Source: JAVJST01 sp965229715 (GTDB lineage Bacteria; Pseudomonadota; Alphaproteobacteria; Rhodospirillales; Casp-alpha2). Taken from it: a DNA stretch of 64,000 nt. The stretch covers positions 186,001 through 250,000 of the forward strand of contig CBDDJL010000004.1 in NCBI GenBank assembly GCA_965229715.1, read 5' to 3'. Positions 44,555-53,210 of this stretch are shown in pieces (the stretch's first letter is position 1; every line of letters starts with the position of its first letter). The translations under genes were made by a program, and so were the position numbers. The notes beneath the pieces were generated by a model. The model saw only the letters and a list, made by a program, of their open reading frames with translations. It ran no database searches and was not told the origin of the DNA.

Positions 44555-44628
44555 CGGTCTTCTCCAGTCGACAAAACCCCGGCACGCGGCATCGCATATA
44601 GCCTGAATCGATTCATACGCGCAGTCGG

Positions 44629-46173
44629 TCAGCCATGCGGCATGCTGACCGAAATCCTGGTTCCCACACCGACCGTGCTGTCGATGTCGATCGTGAAACC
44701 GTTCTTGGCGGCAAGTTCACCGCACAAGACGAGTCCCAGCCCGGTTCCGCGTTCGTCATTCGTACCCCGGGTCGTGGTTTTCTCGTCGATCTCGAAGAGC
44801 TTGCTCCTGATTTCATCGGGTATGCCGACACCTGTATCGGCAACCGACAAGATCACGCGATTGCCCCTTTCTTCTGTCGCGATCGTCACCGAACCGCCGG
44901 ATTCGGTGAACTTCACCGCGTTGGCGACAAGATTTCGGATAATCGCATTGACCGCCTGCCGGTCCGCGACAACCATCAGGTCATCCGCCGTTTCGTCGAT
45001 CAGGTCGATATTTTTCTTGGCTGCCGGCGTGGACGCGAGCTCAATGTTTCCGGCAACCAGCTCCTTGAGACTCAGCAATTCGGAGTCGAACGATGTGCCG
45101 CCGAGTTGCAGCCTCGACCATTCGAGGAGATCCTCGACGAGATTCAGCGCCCGGTTGGCATTCGCATGTATCATGCCACCGTACTCCACCAATTTGTCGG
45201 AATCGGCGGTGATCAATCCGTTTCGGAACGCCTCCGCAACGCCCACCATCGTTGCAAACGGCGAGCGCAGATCGTGCGCGATAATCGAAAAGAATTTATC
45301 CTTCTGTGCATTCAGGATTTCGAGCTCGCTCATCGCAGCCGACAGCTCGCGCGACGTGCGGACCTTGTCCGTGACGTCCGTCATGGTGCCGCGATAGCCG
45401 GCAAAAACGTCATCGACTTCGGTGACGGGTTCGCCGCTGAACCACCAATAAGTGGGTTCATCGTCTTCGTCGCGAAACACGATCTCGACACGTTGAAACG
45501 ACCGATGCGCTTTCAGATCGGCGCGAAATGCGCTCCAGTCCGTATCACCGGCGAGCGACAGTCCTTCGATGTCCCAGAGCGCCAACCCGTTCATTTCGTT
45601 CGCATGAGGACGGCTTGGTCCACGTGACCCACCGGGGATTCCAGTGAAGATCAGGTTCTCATCCATCTCCCAGAATCGGTCGGATGCAATCCGTGCAAAC
45701 TGCCGGAAACGTTCGCGGCCCGCGTGCAGCGCGGCCCTGTTCTTTTGACGTTCGATAGCGTAGCGGATGGCCCGGTCGAGTGCGCCGCCGGTCATTCTCG
45801 ACTTGGCGACATAATCCTGCGCATCCGTCTGGATCGCCCTTTCCGCGAGTCTCTCGTCATCGAGGCCCGACAGAACGATAATCGGAATCCGGCTGCCGAT
45901 CAGGTCCGAGATAATCGAGAATCCCTGAAGCCCGATTGAGTCGGATAGATTGAGATCAAGCAGGATTGCGTCGAATACGTCGGACCCGTCGCCAGCAACG
46001 AGTGCTGTAACGGCGTCCTTGATGGACTCGACATGAACGACCTTGTAGGTGCCGGGAAACTCACGCTTGAGGGTCTGGGCGACCAGACGCGCATCGCCTA
46101 GATCGTCTTCGACAAGCAGAATGCGCTGCAATGCGGGCGGTTGGCGCATATCCGGCATGGCCGCAACTGCCAT
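44629..46173 (-). CDS. Hybrid kinase: receiver-PAS-histidine kinase
   Basis: A 514-residue soluble protein: N-terminal receiver (about 15-140) with D73 in LLDLNLSDS, a PAS domain (about 155-270), HisKA with H300 in FFSIIAHDLRSPF and HATPase_c ending with GTGLGLVLCGELAAKNG. The receiver at the N terminus suggests it takes phosphate from another kinase and relays or modulates. It is first of a four-gene operon with the binding protein, the membrane kinase and the stand-alone receiver. There is a 332-bp gap upstream before the divergent DMGDH-like gene. Confidence 0.9.
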   Translation of the reverse strand: MAVAAMPDMRQPPALQRILLVEDDLGDARLVAQTLKREFPGTYKVVHVESIKDAVTALVAGDGSDVFDAILLDLNLSDSIGLQGFSIISDLIGSRIPIIVLSGLDDERLAERAIQTDAQDYVAKSRMTGGALDRAIRYAIERQKNRAALHAGRERFRQFARIASDRFWEMDENLIFTGIPGGSRGPSRPHANEMNGLALWDIEGLSLAGDTDWSAFRADLKAHRSFQRVEIVFRDEDDEPTYWWFSGEPVTEVDDVFAGYRGTMTDVTDKVRTSRELSAAMSELEILNAQKDKFFSIIAHDLRSPFATMVGVAEAFRNGLITADSDKLVEYGGMIHANANRALNLVEDLLEWSRLQLGGTSFDSELLSLKELVAGNIELASTPAAKKNIDLIDETADDLMVVADRQAVNAIIRNLVANAVKFTESGGSVTIATEERGNRVILSVADTGVGIPDEIRSKLFEIDEKTTTRGTNDERGTGLGLVLCGELAAKNGFTIDIDSTVGVGTRISVSMPHG

Positions 46174-46505
46174 GAATGATACCCCTGACAGTCGTTGACA
46201 GCGATCCGACCACCCCTACCGGATTCAACTGACGACGATTTCAACCTGTCCCCCGCAAAACACCTAACACACCAGCGTTAGTAGTGTCACGTATATGATG
46301 GCTACCGCGAACGGGCTGACCGTAAAATAGCCGGAAAACGGTCAATCCTCCGTGAGCGGACCGATGAATCGGTTTGGACATCGTGCAAATATTTTTCGGG
46401 ACGCCGGGCCTTGTCTTACGGTCCGGGTTTGGATTGACTATCCGACCGCAAGCGGCACGCGGGAACGGTATTTTGCGTGCATGGCATTGAGGCGAGGAGG
46501 CCAGC
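46174..46505. other. Divergent intergenic region of 332 bp
   Basis: Separates the signalling operon from the DMGDH-like operon. It must hold two promoters. I see only one small symmetric element, CCGAT-GA-ATCGG at about 46356-46367, an AT-rich AAATATTTTT patch near 46388, and the GAGGAGG ribosome binding site just before 46506. No convincing consensus promoter, RNA gene or small reading frame was found. Confidence 0.6.
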
Positions 46506-48920
46506 ATGAAATCTGAATATCGTGTCGTCGTTATCGGTGGCGGCGTCGTCGGCGCATCCGTCCTTTATCATCTCGCCAAGTTTGGCTGGACAGACGTCTG
46601 TCTCGTCGAACGCAACGTCCTGACGGCCGGCTCGTCCTGGCATGCGGCGGGCGGCATCCACGCCCTGAATGCAGACCCGAACATGGCGGCGCTGCAGGCC
46701 TATACCATTGACCTGCTGGCCGAGGTCGAGAAGGAAAGCGGTCAGGACATCAATCTTCACATGACGGGCGGCGTCACCGTCGCCTCGGCGCCGGCGCGCT
46801 GGGAGTGGCTGCAATCGGCCTATCGCGTGTTCCAGTCGATCGGCATCGAGGATTGCCACCTGATGACGCCGGATGAGGTCAAAAAGGCCTGCCCGATCAT
46901 GGATGTAACCGGGGTCCTCGGCGGCCTGTGGGCGGACCGCGAGGGCTACATCGACACCACCGGTACGGTCCACGCCTACGCCAAGGCGGCGCGCATGCGG
47001 GGCGCCGAGGTGATCGAGCACAACAAGGTCGAGGAACTGATTCAACGGCCCGACGGCAGCTGGGACGTAGTGACCGAGAAAGGCACCATTCACGCCGAGC
47101 ACGTCGTCAACGCCGGCGGTCTCTGGGCCAAGCAAGTCGGCCGTATGGTCGGCCTCGACCTGCCGGTCGCACCGCTGCAGCACCACTATCTGGTCACCGA
47201 GACGATCCCCGAGGTCGCGGCGCTCGACTTCGAGGTGCCGATGACGGTCGACCTCGAGGGCTTTACGTACATGCGTCAAGACCAGCACGGTATTCTGGTC
47301 GGCATCTACGAGATCAATCACCAGCACTGGTCGATCGACGGCGCGCCGTGGGACTATGGCATCGAATTGTTCAACGAAGACACCGACCGCATCGCCGACG
47401 AACTGGTCATGGCGTTCGAACGCTACCCCTGTCTCAACGAAGTCGGCGTCAAGAACTGGGTCAACGGCGCGTTTACGTTCTCGCCGGACGGCAACCCGCT
47501 GGTCGGTCCGGTGCGCGGCGTGCAGAACTACTGGCTCGCCTGCGGCGTCATGGCCGGCTTCCTTCAGGGCGGCGGCGTCGGCAAGACACTGGCCGAGTGG
47601 ATGATCCACGGTGATACCGAGGCCGATGCGTGGTCCATGGACATCGCACGTTACGGCGACTTCGCCTCGAACCGCGAGTACATCAGGCAGACGACCGGCC
47701 AGTTCTACTCGCGCCGCTTCGTCATGACCTATCCGAACGAACAGTTGCCCGCGGGCCGCCCGCTCAAGAAGGCCCCGGCCTACGACGCCATGACGGCGGC
47801 CGGCTGCACGTGGGGCAACAGCTGGGGCCTCGAAGTGCCGCTGTGCTTCGGCCCTCCAGGGTTCGAGGAAACCCCGACCCTCAAGCGCTCCAACGCCTTC
47901 GAGATCGTCGCCGAGGAATGCAAGGCGGTGCGCGAGAACGTCGGTCTGCTCGATATCACCGGGTTCTCCCGCTACGAGGTTTCCGGCACGGATGCCGAGG
48001 CCTGGCTCGACAAGATGATGGCCAGCCGCCTGCCCAAACCCGGGCGCGCCAAACTTGCGCCGATGCTGTCGCCGCAAGGCAAGCTCAAGGGCGATCTGAC
48101 GATCTTCAGTTGGGGCGACGGCACGTGGTGGATCATGGGGTCCTACTACCTGCGCAACTGGCATATGCGCTGGTTCCACGATCATCTTGAGGGCGACGTC
48201 CGGGTCCGCGATGTCTCCGATGCGATCTGCGGTTTCTCGCTTGCCGGCCCGAACGCGCGCAAGGTGCTCGAAAGCCTGACCCACCAGGACGTCAGTCACG
48301 AAGCCTTTCCGATGTTCGGCTGTCGGACGCTGGACGTCGGGCTGATCCGTGCCAAGGTCGCCCGCATGTCGGTTGCCGGCGAGCTCGGTTACGAAATCAA
48401 CGTTTCGGCGACCGAACACATCGCGCTCCGCGAAACTCTGCTCGAAGCCGGCAGGGATCATGGTATGCGCGAGTACGGTTTCTATGCCATGAACGCGCTG
48501 CGCCTGGAGAAGAGCTTCGGCATCTGGAACGCCGAGTTCATGCAGGACCGCACGCCAGGCATGACCGGCATGGACCGCTGGATCGCCTTCGACAAAGGGG
48601 AATTCCACGGCCGCGACGCCGCCCTCAAGGAAAAGGAAGGCAACACGGCGGCACAGCGTCTGGTGACCCTCGAGATCGAGGACACCGGGGCCGAGGCGAC
48701 GGGCTACGAACCGGTCTACGCGGGTGACGCACGGATCGGCTTCATCACCTCGGGCGGTTACGGCCATACGGTGGGCAAGAGCCTTGCCATGGCCCTCGTC
48801 GCGCCCGAACATGCCGACCCCGGTACCGGGCTGACCACATATATCGTCGGCGTCGAGGCCAAGGCGACCGTGCTTGAACCCTCGCCCTACGATCCCGCCG
48901 GCAAACAGATGCGACTTTGA
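46506..48920 (+). CDS. Dimethylglycine dehydrogenase-like flavoprotein with GcvT domain (copy 1)
   Basis: An 804-residue protein: N-terminal DAO-type FAD domain (about 1-385) with GGGVVGASVLYHLA, an FAO_M linker and a C-terminal GcvT/GcvT_C unit (about 425-795) for tetrahydrofolate. SSWHAAGG contains the His that carries covalent FAD in this family. It would oxidatively demethylate dimethylglycine, sarcosine or a similar N-methyl compound and load the methylene on folate. GAGGAGG precedes the ATG. It is followed 10 bases later by a second DAO flavoprotein. A paralogue of the same layout is at 55354, so the two probably differ in substrate. Confidence 0.92.
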   Translation: MKSEYRVVVIGGGVVGASVLYHLAKFGWTDVCLVERNVLTAGSSWHAAGGIHALNADPNMAALQAYTIDLLAEVEKESGQDINLHMTGGVTVASAPARWEWLQSAYRVFQSIGIEDCHLMTPDEVKKACPIMDVTGVLGGLWADREGYIDTTGTVHAYAKAARMRGAEVIEHNKVEELIQRPDGSWDVVTEKGTIHAEHVVNAGGLWAKQVGRMVGLDLPVAPLQHHYLVTETIPEVAALDFEVPMTVDLEGFTYMRQDQHGILVGIYEINHQHWSIDGAPWDYGIELFNEDTDRIADELVMAFERYPCLNEVGVKNWVNGAFTFSPDGNPLVGPVRGVQNYWLACGVMAGFLQGGGVGKTLAEWMIHGDTEADAWSMDIARYGDFASNREYIRQTTGQFYSRRFVMTYPNEQLPAGRPLKKAPAYDAMTAAGCTWGNSWGLEVPLCFGPPGFEETPTLKRSNAFEIVAEECKAVRENVGLLDITGFSRYEVSGTDAEAWLDKMMASRLPKPGRAKLAPMLSPQGKLKGDLTIFSWGDGTWWIMGSYYLRNWHMRWFHDHLEGDVRVRDVSDAICGFSLAGPNARKVLESLTHQDVSHEAFPMFGCRTLDVGLIRAKVARMSVAGELGYEINVSATEHIALRETLLEAGRDHGMREYGFYAMNALRLEKSFGIWNAEFMQDRTPGMTGMDRWIAFDKGEFHGRDAALKEKEGNTAAQRLVTLEIEDTGAEATGYEPVYAGDARIGFITSGGYGHTVGKSLAMALVAPEHADPGTGLTTYIVGVEAKATVLEPSPYDPAGKQMRL

Positions 48921-48930
48921 AGGAAACGAC

Positions 48931-50241
48931 ATGACCGAAACAACGGATGCCATCGTCATCGGCGCGGGCGTGATCGGCGCCGCTGTCGCGCTGGAGCTCA
49001 ACCGGGCGGGCCGTAAAACCGTCTCCATCGACAAGAACCCGGCCGCCGGTTACGGACCCACGAGCGGATCGTGCGCCATCATCCGGGTGCACTACTCGAC
49101 CTACGACGGCATCGCCATGGCGTGGGAGGGTTACCACTATTGGCGCGACTGGGCCGAGTATCTCGGCCTTGAGGACGAAGCCGGCATGGCCGAGTTTCGC
49201 GAGACCGGCTGCATGGTCATGTGCACCCACCACAACGGCTATCTCAAGAAGCACCAGACCCTGAGCGAGGAGCTTGGCATTCCCTACGAACTCTGGGATG
49301 AAGCGAGAATCCTTGAGAAGTTGCCGTACTACAACCTGGAGAGCTTCGATCCGGCCAAGCGCATGGACGACCCCGACTTCGGCAAGCCGAACCCCAACGG
49401 CGACCGGGTCAAGCAAGCCGTGTGGTGGCCGACGGCGGGCTACGTCACCGATCCGCAGCTTTCGACCCACAACCTGCAGCGCGCCGCCGAGGCTGCGGGC
49501 GGGCGCTTCATGTTCAATCGCAAGGTCGTCGAAATCCTCAAATCGGGCGACCGGGTCGCCGGGGTGAAGCTCGACGACGGCACCGAGATTCACAGCGATA
49601 TCGTCGTTAACGTCGGTGGGCCGTATTCGTCGCACCTGAACGAAATGGCCGGCGCGCTCGACGACATGACGATCGCGACCAAGGTCCTGAAGCAGGAGGT
49701 GGTCCACGTTCCGGCGCCAGCGGGTTTCGATTTCTACAACGACGGCTGCGTCACCTCGGACAGCGACATCAGCTGCTATACCCGCCCGGAAAAAGGCAAC
49801 TTCATCCTGATCGGATCGGAAGATCCGCCGTGCGATCCGCGCGAGTTCGTCGATCCCGATACCTACGACCAAAACTTCTCCGACCAGTGGACCCACCAGG
49901 CCTACCGTTACGCCCAGCGCGCGCCGGATCTCGGCATTCCATCGCAGATGAAGGGCGTGGTCGATCTCTACGACGTTTCCGACGATTGGATTCCGATCTA
50001 CGACAAATCCCAGGTACCCGGTTACTACATGGCCTGCGGGACCAGCGGGAACCAGTACAAGAACGCGCCGATCGCGGGCAAGATGATGGCCGCGCTGATC
50101 GATTACTGCGAGAGCGGCAACGATCACGACAGCGATCCGCTGCAGTTCCGCCTGCCCTACATCGACCGGGTGGTCGACGCCGGGTTCTATTCGCGCAAAC
50201 GCGAAATCAATCCGGAAAGCAGTTTTTCGGTGATCGGCTGA
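48931..50241 (+). CDS. FAD-dependent DAO-family oxidoreductase
   Basis: A 436-residue flavoprotein of the DadA/SoxB-like group with GAGVIGAAVALELNRAG at the N terminus and ACGTSGNQYKNAPIAGKMMA near the C terminus. GAAGGAAAC lies just before the ATG. It starts 10 bases after the DMGDH-like gene, so the two form an operon and may act in sequence on the same molecule, for example a second demethylation. It has no folate domain. The long Asp- and Tyr-rich middle is unlike monomeric sarcosine oxidase, so the substrate is uncertain. Confidence 0.88.
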   Translation: MTETTDAIVIGAGVIGAAVALELNRAGRKTVSIDKNPAAGYGPTSGSCAIIRVHYSTYDGIAMAWEGYHYWRDWAEYLGLEDEAGMAEFRETGCMVMCTHHNGYLKKHQTLSEELGIPYELWDEARILEKLPYYNLESFDPAKRMDDPDFGKPNPNGDRVKQAVWWPTAGYVTDPQLSTHNLQRAAEAAGGRFMFNRKVVEILKSGDRVAGVKLDDGTEIHSDIVVNVGGPYSSHLNEMAGALDDMTIATKVLKQEVVHVPAPAGFDFYNDGCVTSDSDISCYTRPEKGNFILIGSEDPPCDPREFVDPDTYDQNFSDQWTHQAYRYAQRAPDLGIPSQMKGVVDLYDVSDDWIPIYDKSQVPGYYMACGTSGNQYKNAPIAGKMMAALIDYCESGNDHDSDPLQFRLPYIDRVVDAGFYSRKREINPESSFSVIG

Positions 50242-50376
50242 TACCCGCGGCCATTCAGTTTGACCCACTCATCCCGGAGATCCTGTGTCTGCGCCGCACC
50301 GCTTCGCGCCACGTCGCGCACGGGATGAACGGTTATATTGCTACTCGTTTGACAAACGCGGCGAACAGATCGCGGG

Positions 50377-50565
50377 CTAGGACGCCTGCTTGATTGCGGG
50401 CTTCTTGCCGGCAATTAGGGCCTTTTCCTCGCTGACGGATACGGACTCGCCCCGCCCGATACCTTCATGGGCGGCGCGCGCCTTGAGCGTCGCTTCGTGC
50501 TCGTTCAGCAAATCGCGCAACACCTTGAGATCGCGGATCCGGTTCAGGTAAGGGCTGTTGTCCAT
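50377..50565 (-). CDS. Hypothetical 62-residue protein
   Basis: A small protein with a helical, charged N-terminal half (NRIRDLKVLRDLLNEHEATL) and a Lys/Ala-rich end. I do not recognise the family. Coding is plausible from the coiled-coil-like heptad pattern and codon use, but the ribosome binding site is weak. It is divergent from the gene at 50692, with a perfect 15-bp palindrome between them. Confidence 0.5.
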   Translation of the reverse strand: MDNSPYLNRIRDLKVLRDLLNEHEATLKARAAHEGIGRGESVSVSEEKALIAGKKPAIKQAS

Positions 50566-50589
50566 GGCGGCACGATAGGTCGTCAGGTC

Positions 50590-50604
50590 TTAACGCAGCG
50601 TTAA
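50590..50604. promoter_or_regulatory. Perfect 15-bp palindrome in a divergent gap
   Basis: TTAACGC-A-GCGTTAA, a perfect inverted repeat with a one-base centre, between the divergent genes at 50565 and 50692. A TATAAT box (50648-50653) follows on the plus strand without an obvious -35 partner. It looks like an operator for a small dimeric repressor. Confidence 0.5.
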
Positions 50605-50691
50605 CAAGTCGTGCCCGTGTGAGGTATTTTTTCCTTGATTTTATTCCTATAATCTGTTATGCATGCGACTCCGCCAACCACGGAGATCATC

Positions 50692-51660
50692 ATGCTGCCC
50701 TTCCACCCGTTCGACATTCGCAAAACCATCGCCGAAACCGTCAACGTCAATCCTGACGATACCCTGCGCACGAAACGCGCGCTTGGACGTCTCGGATACT
50801 ACGAGCCGCCCAAGAGCCATGGAAAATCCATCGGTTTCACCGACATCCCTGACGAAAACCTGTTCGTCGGGCTGAGACGCTTCCAGCAGGATCAGGGCCT
50901 GAAACGCGACGGCGTCATGAAGCCCGGCGGCCCGACCGCGATTCGTCTCGGGCGCGCCATCTCGCAAGTGTTTGCCGAACGGCATAAACCTGTACCGACG
51001 TCGATATCGGAGGCCGGAAGACTCGGAGAACTCTTCGACGCTCTCGGTTCCGCATCGAAGCGCCAATCGCTGCTCGGGAACACTTCCTTCACACCCGGCC
51101 CCTCATCGAGAAAACCGGAACCGCCTGTCGTCGATCCCGAACCGTCTGGAGGCTTAGCATCGCACCGACCGGACGAGTCCGACCGTCACGAACCGGATAA
51201 CAAGGAAGAAGATGACAGGAGACAATCGGAGTGCACTCGATTGAAGGATGCAGTCTTCGAGGCAGAGGTCGCGCATGCCGCTATCAGGGAAAACCATTCG
51301 CGCATGGTCGAGTTGACGAATAAAACCCAAGACGAACTGCATGAGCTCCAGCGTCTGATTGACGAAAAAATGGCCGAAGCCGGCATCGCGCTGGGAATCG
51401 AACTGACGATCGCAAAAATCAAGAAAATTGCCGGTCTCGCCAAGGCAACCGAAAGACCGGATATTCCCACAACGCCAATCGACCCGATTTTCGAGGTTCT
51501 GGCTCTCCAGGAACGTTTCGACGCAATGGAGACGTCATTCGAGGTATTCAGACAGGAACGCGACGATCTTCATAAAAAACGACAAACCGCAGCGAAGGCC
51601 TGGCGCACAGCGAGAGCCGCTTGGACAAAGAGCGGATGTAGCGATAATCCGGCCAAGTAG
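50692..51660 (+). CDS. Peptidoglycan-binding-domain protein with coiled coil
   Basis: A 322-residue protein. Residues about 15-90 resemble a PG_binding_1 domain (LRTKRALGRLGYYEPP, then GLRRFQQDQGLKRDGVMKPG). A Pro-rich, charged linker (about 125-180) leads to a long helical coiled-coil region (about 180-310; HAAIRENHSRMVELTNKTQD and on). No signal peptide or catalytic domain is visible. CGGAG lies seven bases before the ATG at 50692; an ATG at 50659 is in frame but lacks a site. Such proteins occur in phage-derived or cell-wall contexts; here function is unknown. Confidence 0.72.
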   Translation: MLPFHPFDIRKTIAETVNVNPDDTLRTKRALGRLGYYEPPKSHGKSIGFTDIPDENLFVGLRRFQQDQGLKRDGVMKPGGPTAIRLGRAISQVFAERHKPVPTSISEAGRLGELFDALGSASKRQSLLGNTSFTPGPSSRKPEPPVVDPEPSGGLASHRPDESDRHEPDNKEEDDRRQSECTRLKDAVFEAEVAHAAIRENHSRMVELTNKTQDELHELQRLIDEKMAEAGIALGIELTIAKIKKIAGLAKATERPDIPTTPIDPIFEVLALQERFDAMETSFEVFRQERDDLHKKRQTAAKAWRTARAAWTKSGCSDNPAK

Positions 51661-51721
51661 TATGTTGGTCTCGACGAAAGAATAAACTTCAGGCAACCGA
51701 GCAGATCGAAGGGGTTGAATA

Positions 51722-52144
51722 ATGAAACATCGCAAACTGGCGCTTGCCATCGTTACGGCATTGGTCGTTTTAACGGGAGCATTGAAATCTTCCGGCGCTT
51801 TCGAAAAGGTCGAATTGGATATTCTTGTCTGGGGTTACGAGAACAAGCCCCAAACCGAACAGTGGATCTATTGGCATGGTGTCGTTGAGACACTCGCCTA
51901 TGTCTACAGCCATGAGAGGACGGATGCCTTGGTATCCTGCCTGTTCGAAGGCGCGCACCCCAGTCACGTAAGCACCATCATGTCGACACGCGCCAAGACG
52001 CTGATGCCAACACCTGAACAACGGTTATCTGATGAAAGCCTGTATCGCGTCTCGGCGACTTGGGAAGTTCTCAACCTTCTCCGTGAGGATTGCGACAGCG
52101 GCTGGTACCGGGAACTCTACGCCCCGACGACAGAATGGCAGTGA
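51722..52144 (+). CDS. Hypothetical secreted or membrane-anchored protein
   Basis: A 140-residue protein with an N-terminal hydrophobic segment (LALAIVTALVVLTGALKS, about 6-24) that reads as a signal peptide or anchor. The rest contains two Cys that could form a disulphide (SCLFEG and EDCDSGWY) and many aromatic residues. I do not recognise the family. It lies 61 bases after the peptidoglycan-binding gene in the same direction and may be cotranscribed. Confidence 0.62.
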   Translation: MKHRKLALAIVTALVVLTGALKSSGAFEKVELDILVWGYENKPQTEQWIYWHGVVETLAYVYSHERTDALVSCLFEGAHPSHVSTIMSTRAKTLMPTPEQRLSDESLYRVSATWEVLNLLREDCDSGWYRELYAPTTEWQ

Positions 52145-52187
52145 ATGTAAACACCAAACGGCAATAGCAGCCGACACGCCGCTCTTT

Positions 52188-53210
52188 CTACCCCGTCCCA
52201 TGCATCCGCTGGCGGCGTTCCCGGATCCGCGCCGTGGCTTCGGGCGTGCCGTCGTGGAACGAGCCGAACCACTTGTCCCACGGCATTTCCGCCGTGCCGT
52301 AGTTGCACTCGAAATAGCGGTGGTGAAGCTGGTGGAAGAAATCGCCGAGCGCGAACCTGTTCTTACCGGCGATAACGATGCCTTCGTAGCCAGAGTGCGA
52401 GCACGCCGGATTGAGCGCCTGCACGTACAGGTGAAAGATCATGTGCACCGGATGCGAGGCGACGATGAAATGCAGGATCACGCTGTTGAAATAGATCACG
52501 TGCTCGACCGGGTGCATGGAGATGCCGGACCACGGCCCAATGCTGACGTTGCGGTGGTGCAGCGAATGAACCGCGCGATAGAGCGGCGGCCAGTGAATCA
52601 ACCGGTGAATCCAGTAGAAATGCATCGACGACCAGATCGGGATGATGACGAACAGCGCGACGAACCACACCGGGTTTTCGGCAAACGTCAGGCCCGGAAC
52701 GTGGCCGTTCGCCACGGCCCAGAAGTAAAAAGCCTCGTGTGCGGTCCACACGGTGACGCCGCTCGCCAGCGTCCAGAATATATTGTCCAGGACCTGGTCG
52801 TTGAAGGTGAACGTCCGGTTGCCCGGCGCCAGCCCCCGCTTGTCGAACTTACGGCGCATGCCTTGTCTGTTGAAGGTGTAAAAATAGAGATGCAGCCCGC
52901 CCGCCACCGCCGTCATGACGATCAGGTTGCGAACATAAATGTAGGCGATCCAATCCCAGGCGAAGGTCTTCATCTGCTCGAGCGGCGGCTGGAACCATGT
53001 CCAGACGGCGAATGCCAGGGCGAGCCAGAGCGTCGTGACCGACACGCGGAGCCATGACCGGGCGAGCCACGCGATCATCTTCAGCGGTTTGGGCGGCCAC
53101 GCGAACAGCCCCGAATTGGGAATCGGCAGATCGGGATGGTAGTGCCAGTCCCGGCGCATCGCTTCATCGCCCTTGCCCGAAACCTGTTCCACAACAGCCA
53201 TGACCGTCAC
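52188..53210 (-). CDS. Sterol desaturase/fatty acid hydroxylase family protein
   Basis: A 340-residue integral membrane diiron enzyme. The His clusters needed to bind two irons are visible: HFYWIHRLIH, then HSLHHRN, and near the C terminus FHQLHHRYFECNYG. Four or more transmembrane segments lie between residues 45 and 260. The family hydroxylates or desaturates lipids or other hydrophobic substrates. The start is a GTG overlapping the previous stop by four bases; an ATG at 53201 is an alternative. Last gene of a methyltransferase, Ldh_2, hydroxylase operon. Confidence 0.88.
   Translation of the reverse strand: MTVMAVVEQVSGKGDEAMRRDWHYHPDLPIPNSGLFAWPPKPLKMIAWLARSWLRVSVTTLWLALAFAVWTWFQPPLEQMKTFAWDWIAYIYVRNLIVMTAVAGGLHLYFYTFNRQGMRRKFDKRGLAPGNRTFTFNDQVLDNIFWTLASGVTVWTAHEAFYFWAVANGHVPGLTFAENPVWFVALFVIIPIWSSMHFYWIHRLIHWPPLYRAVHSLHHRNVSIGPWSGISMHPVEHVIYFNSVILHFIVASHPVHMIFHLYVQALNPACSHSGYEGIVIAGKNRFALGDFFHQLHHRYFECNYGTAEMPWDKWFGSFHDGTPEATARIRERRQRMHGTG

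Noticed and set aside
46416..49034. An 872-residue frame on the minus strand opposite the DMGDH-like gene
   Set aside because: It is an antisense shadow of a clear flavoprotein gene in GC-rich DNA, with His/Arg/Val/Asp-rich composition typical of such shadows.
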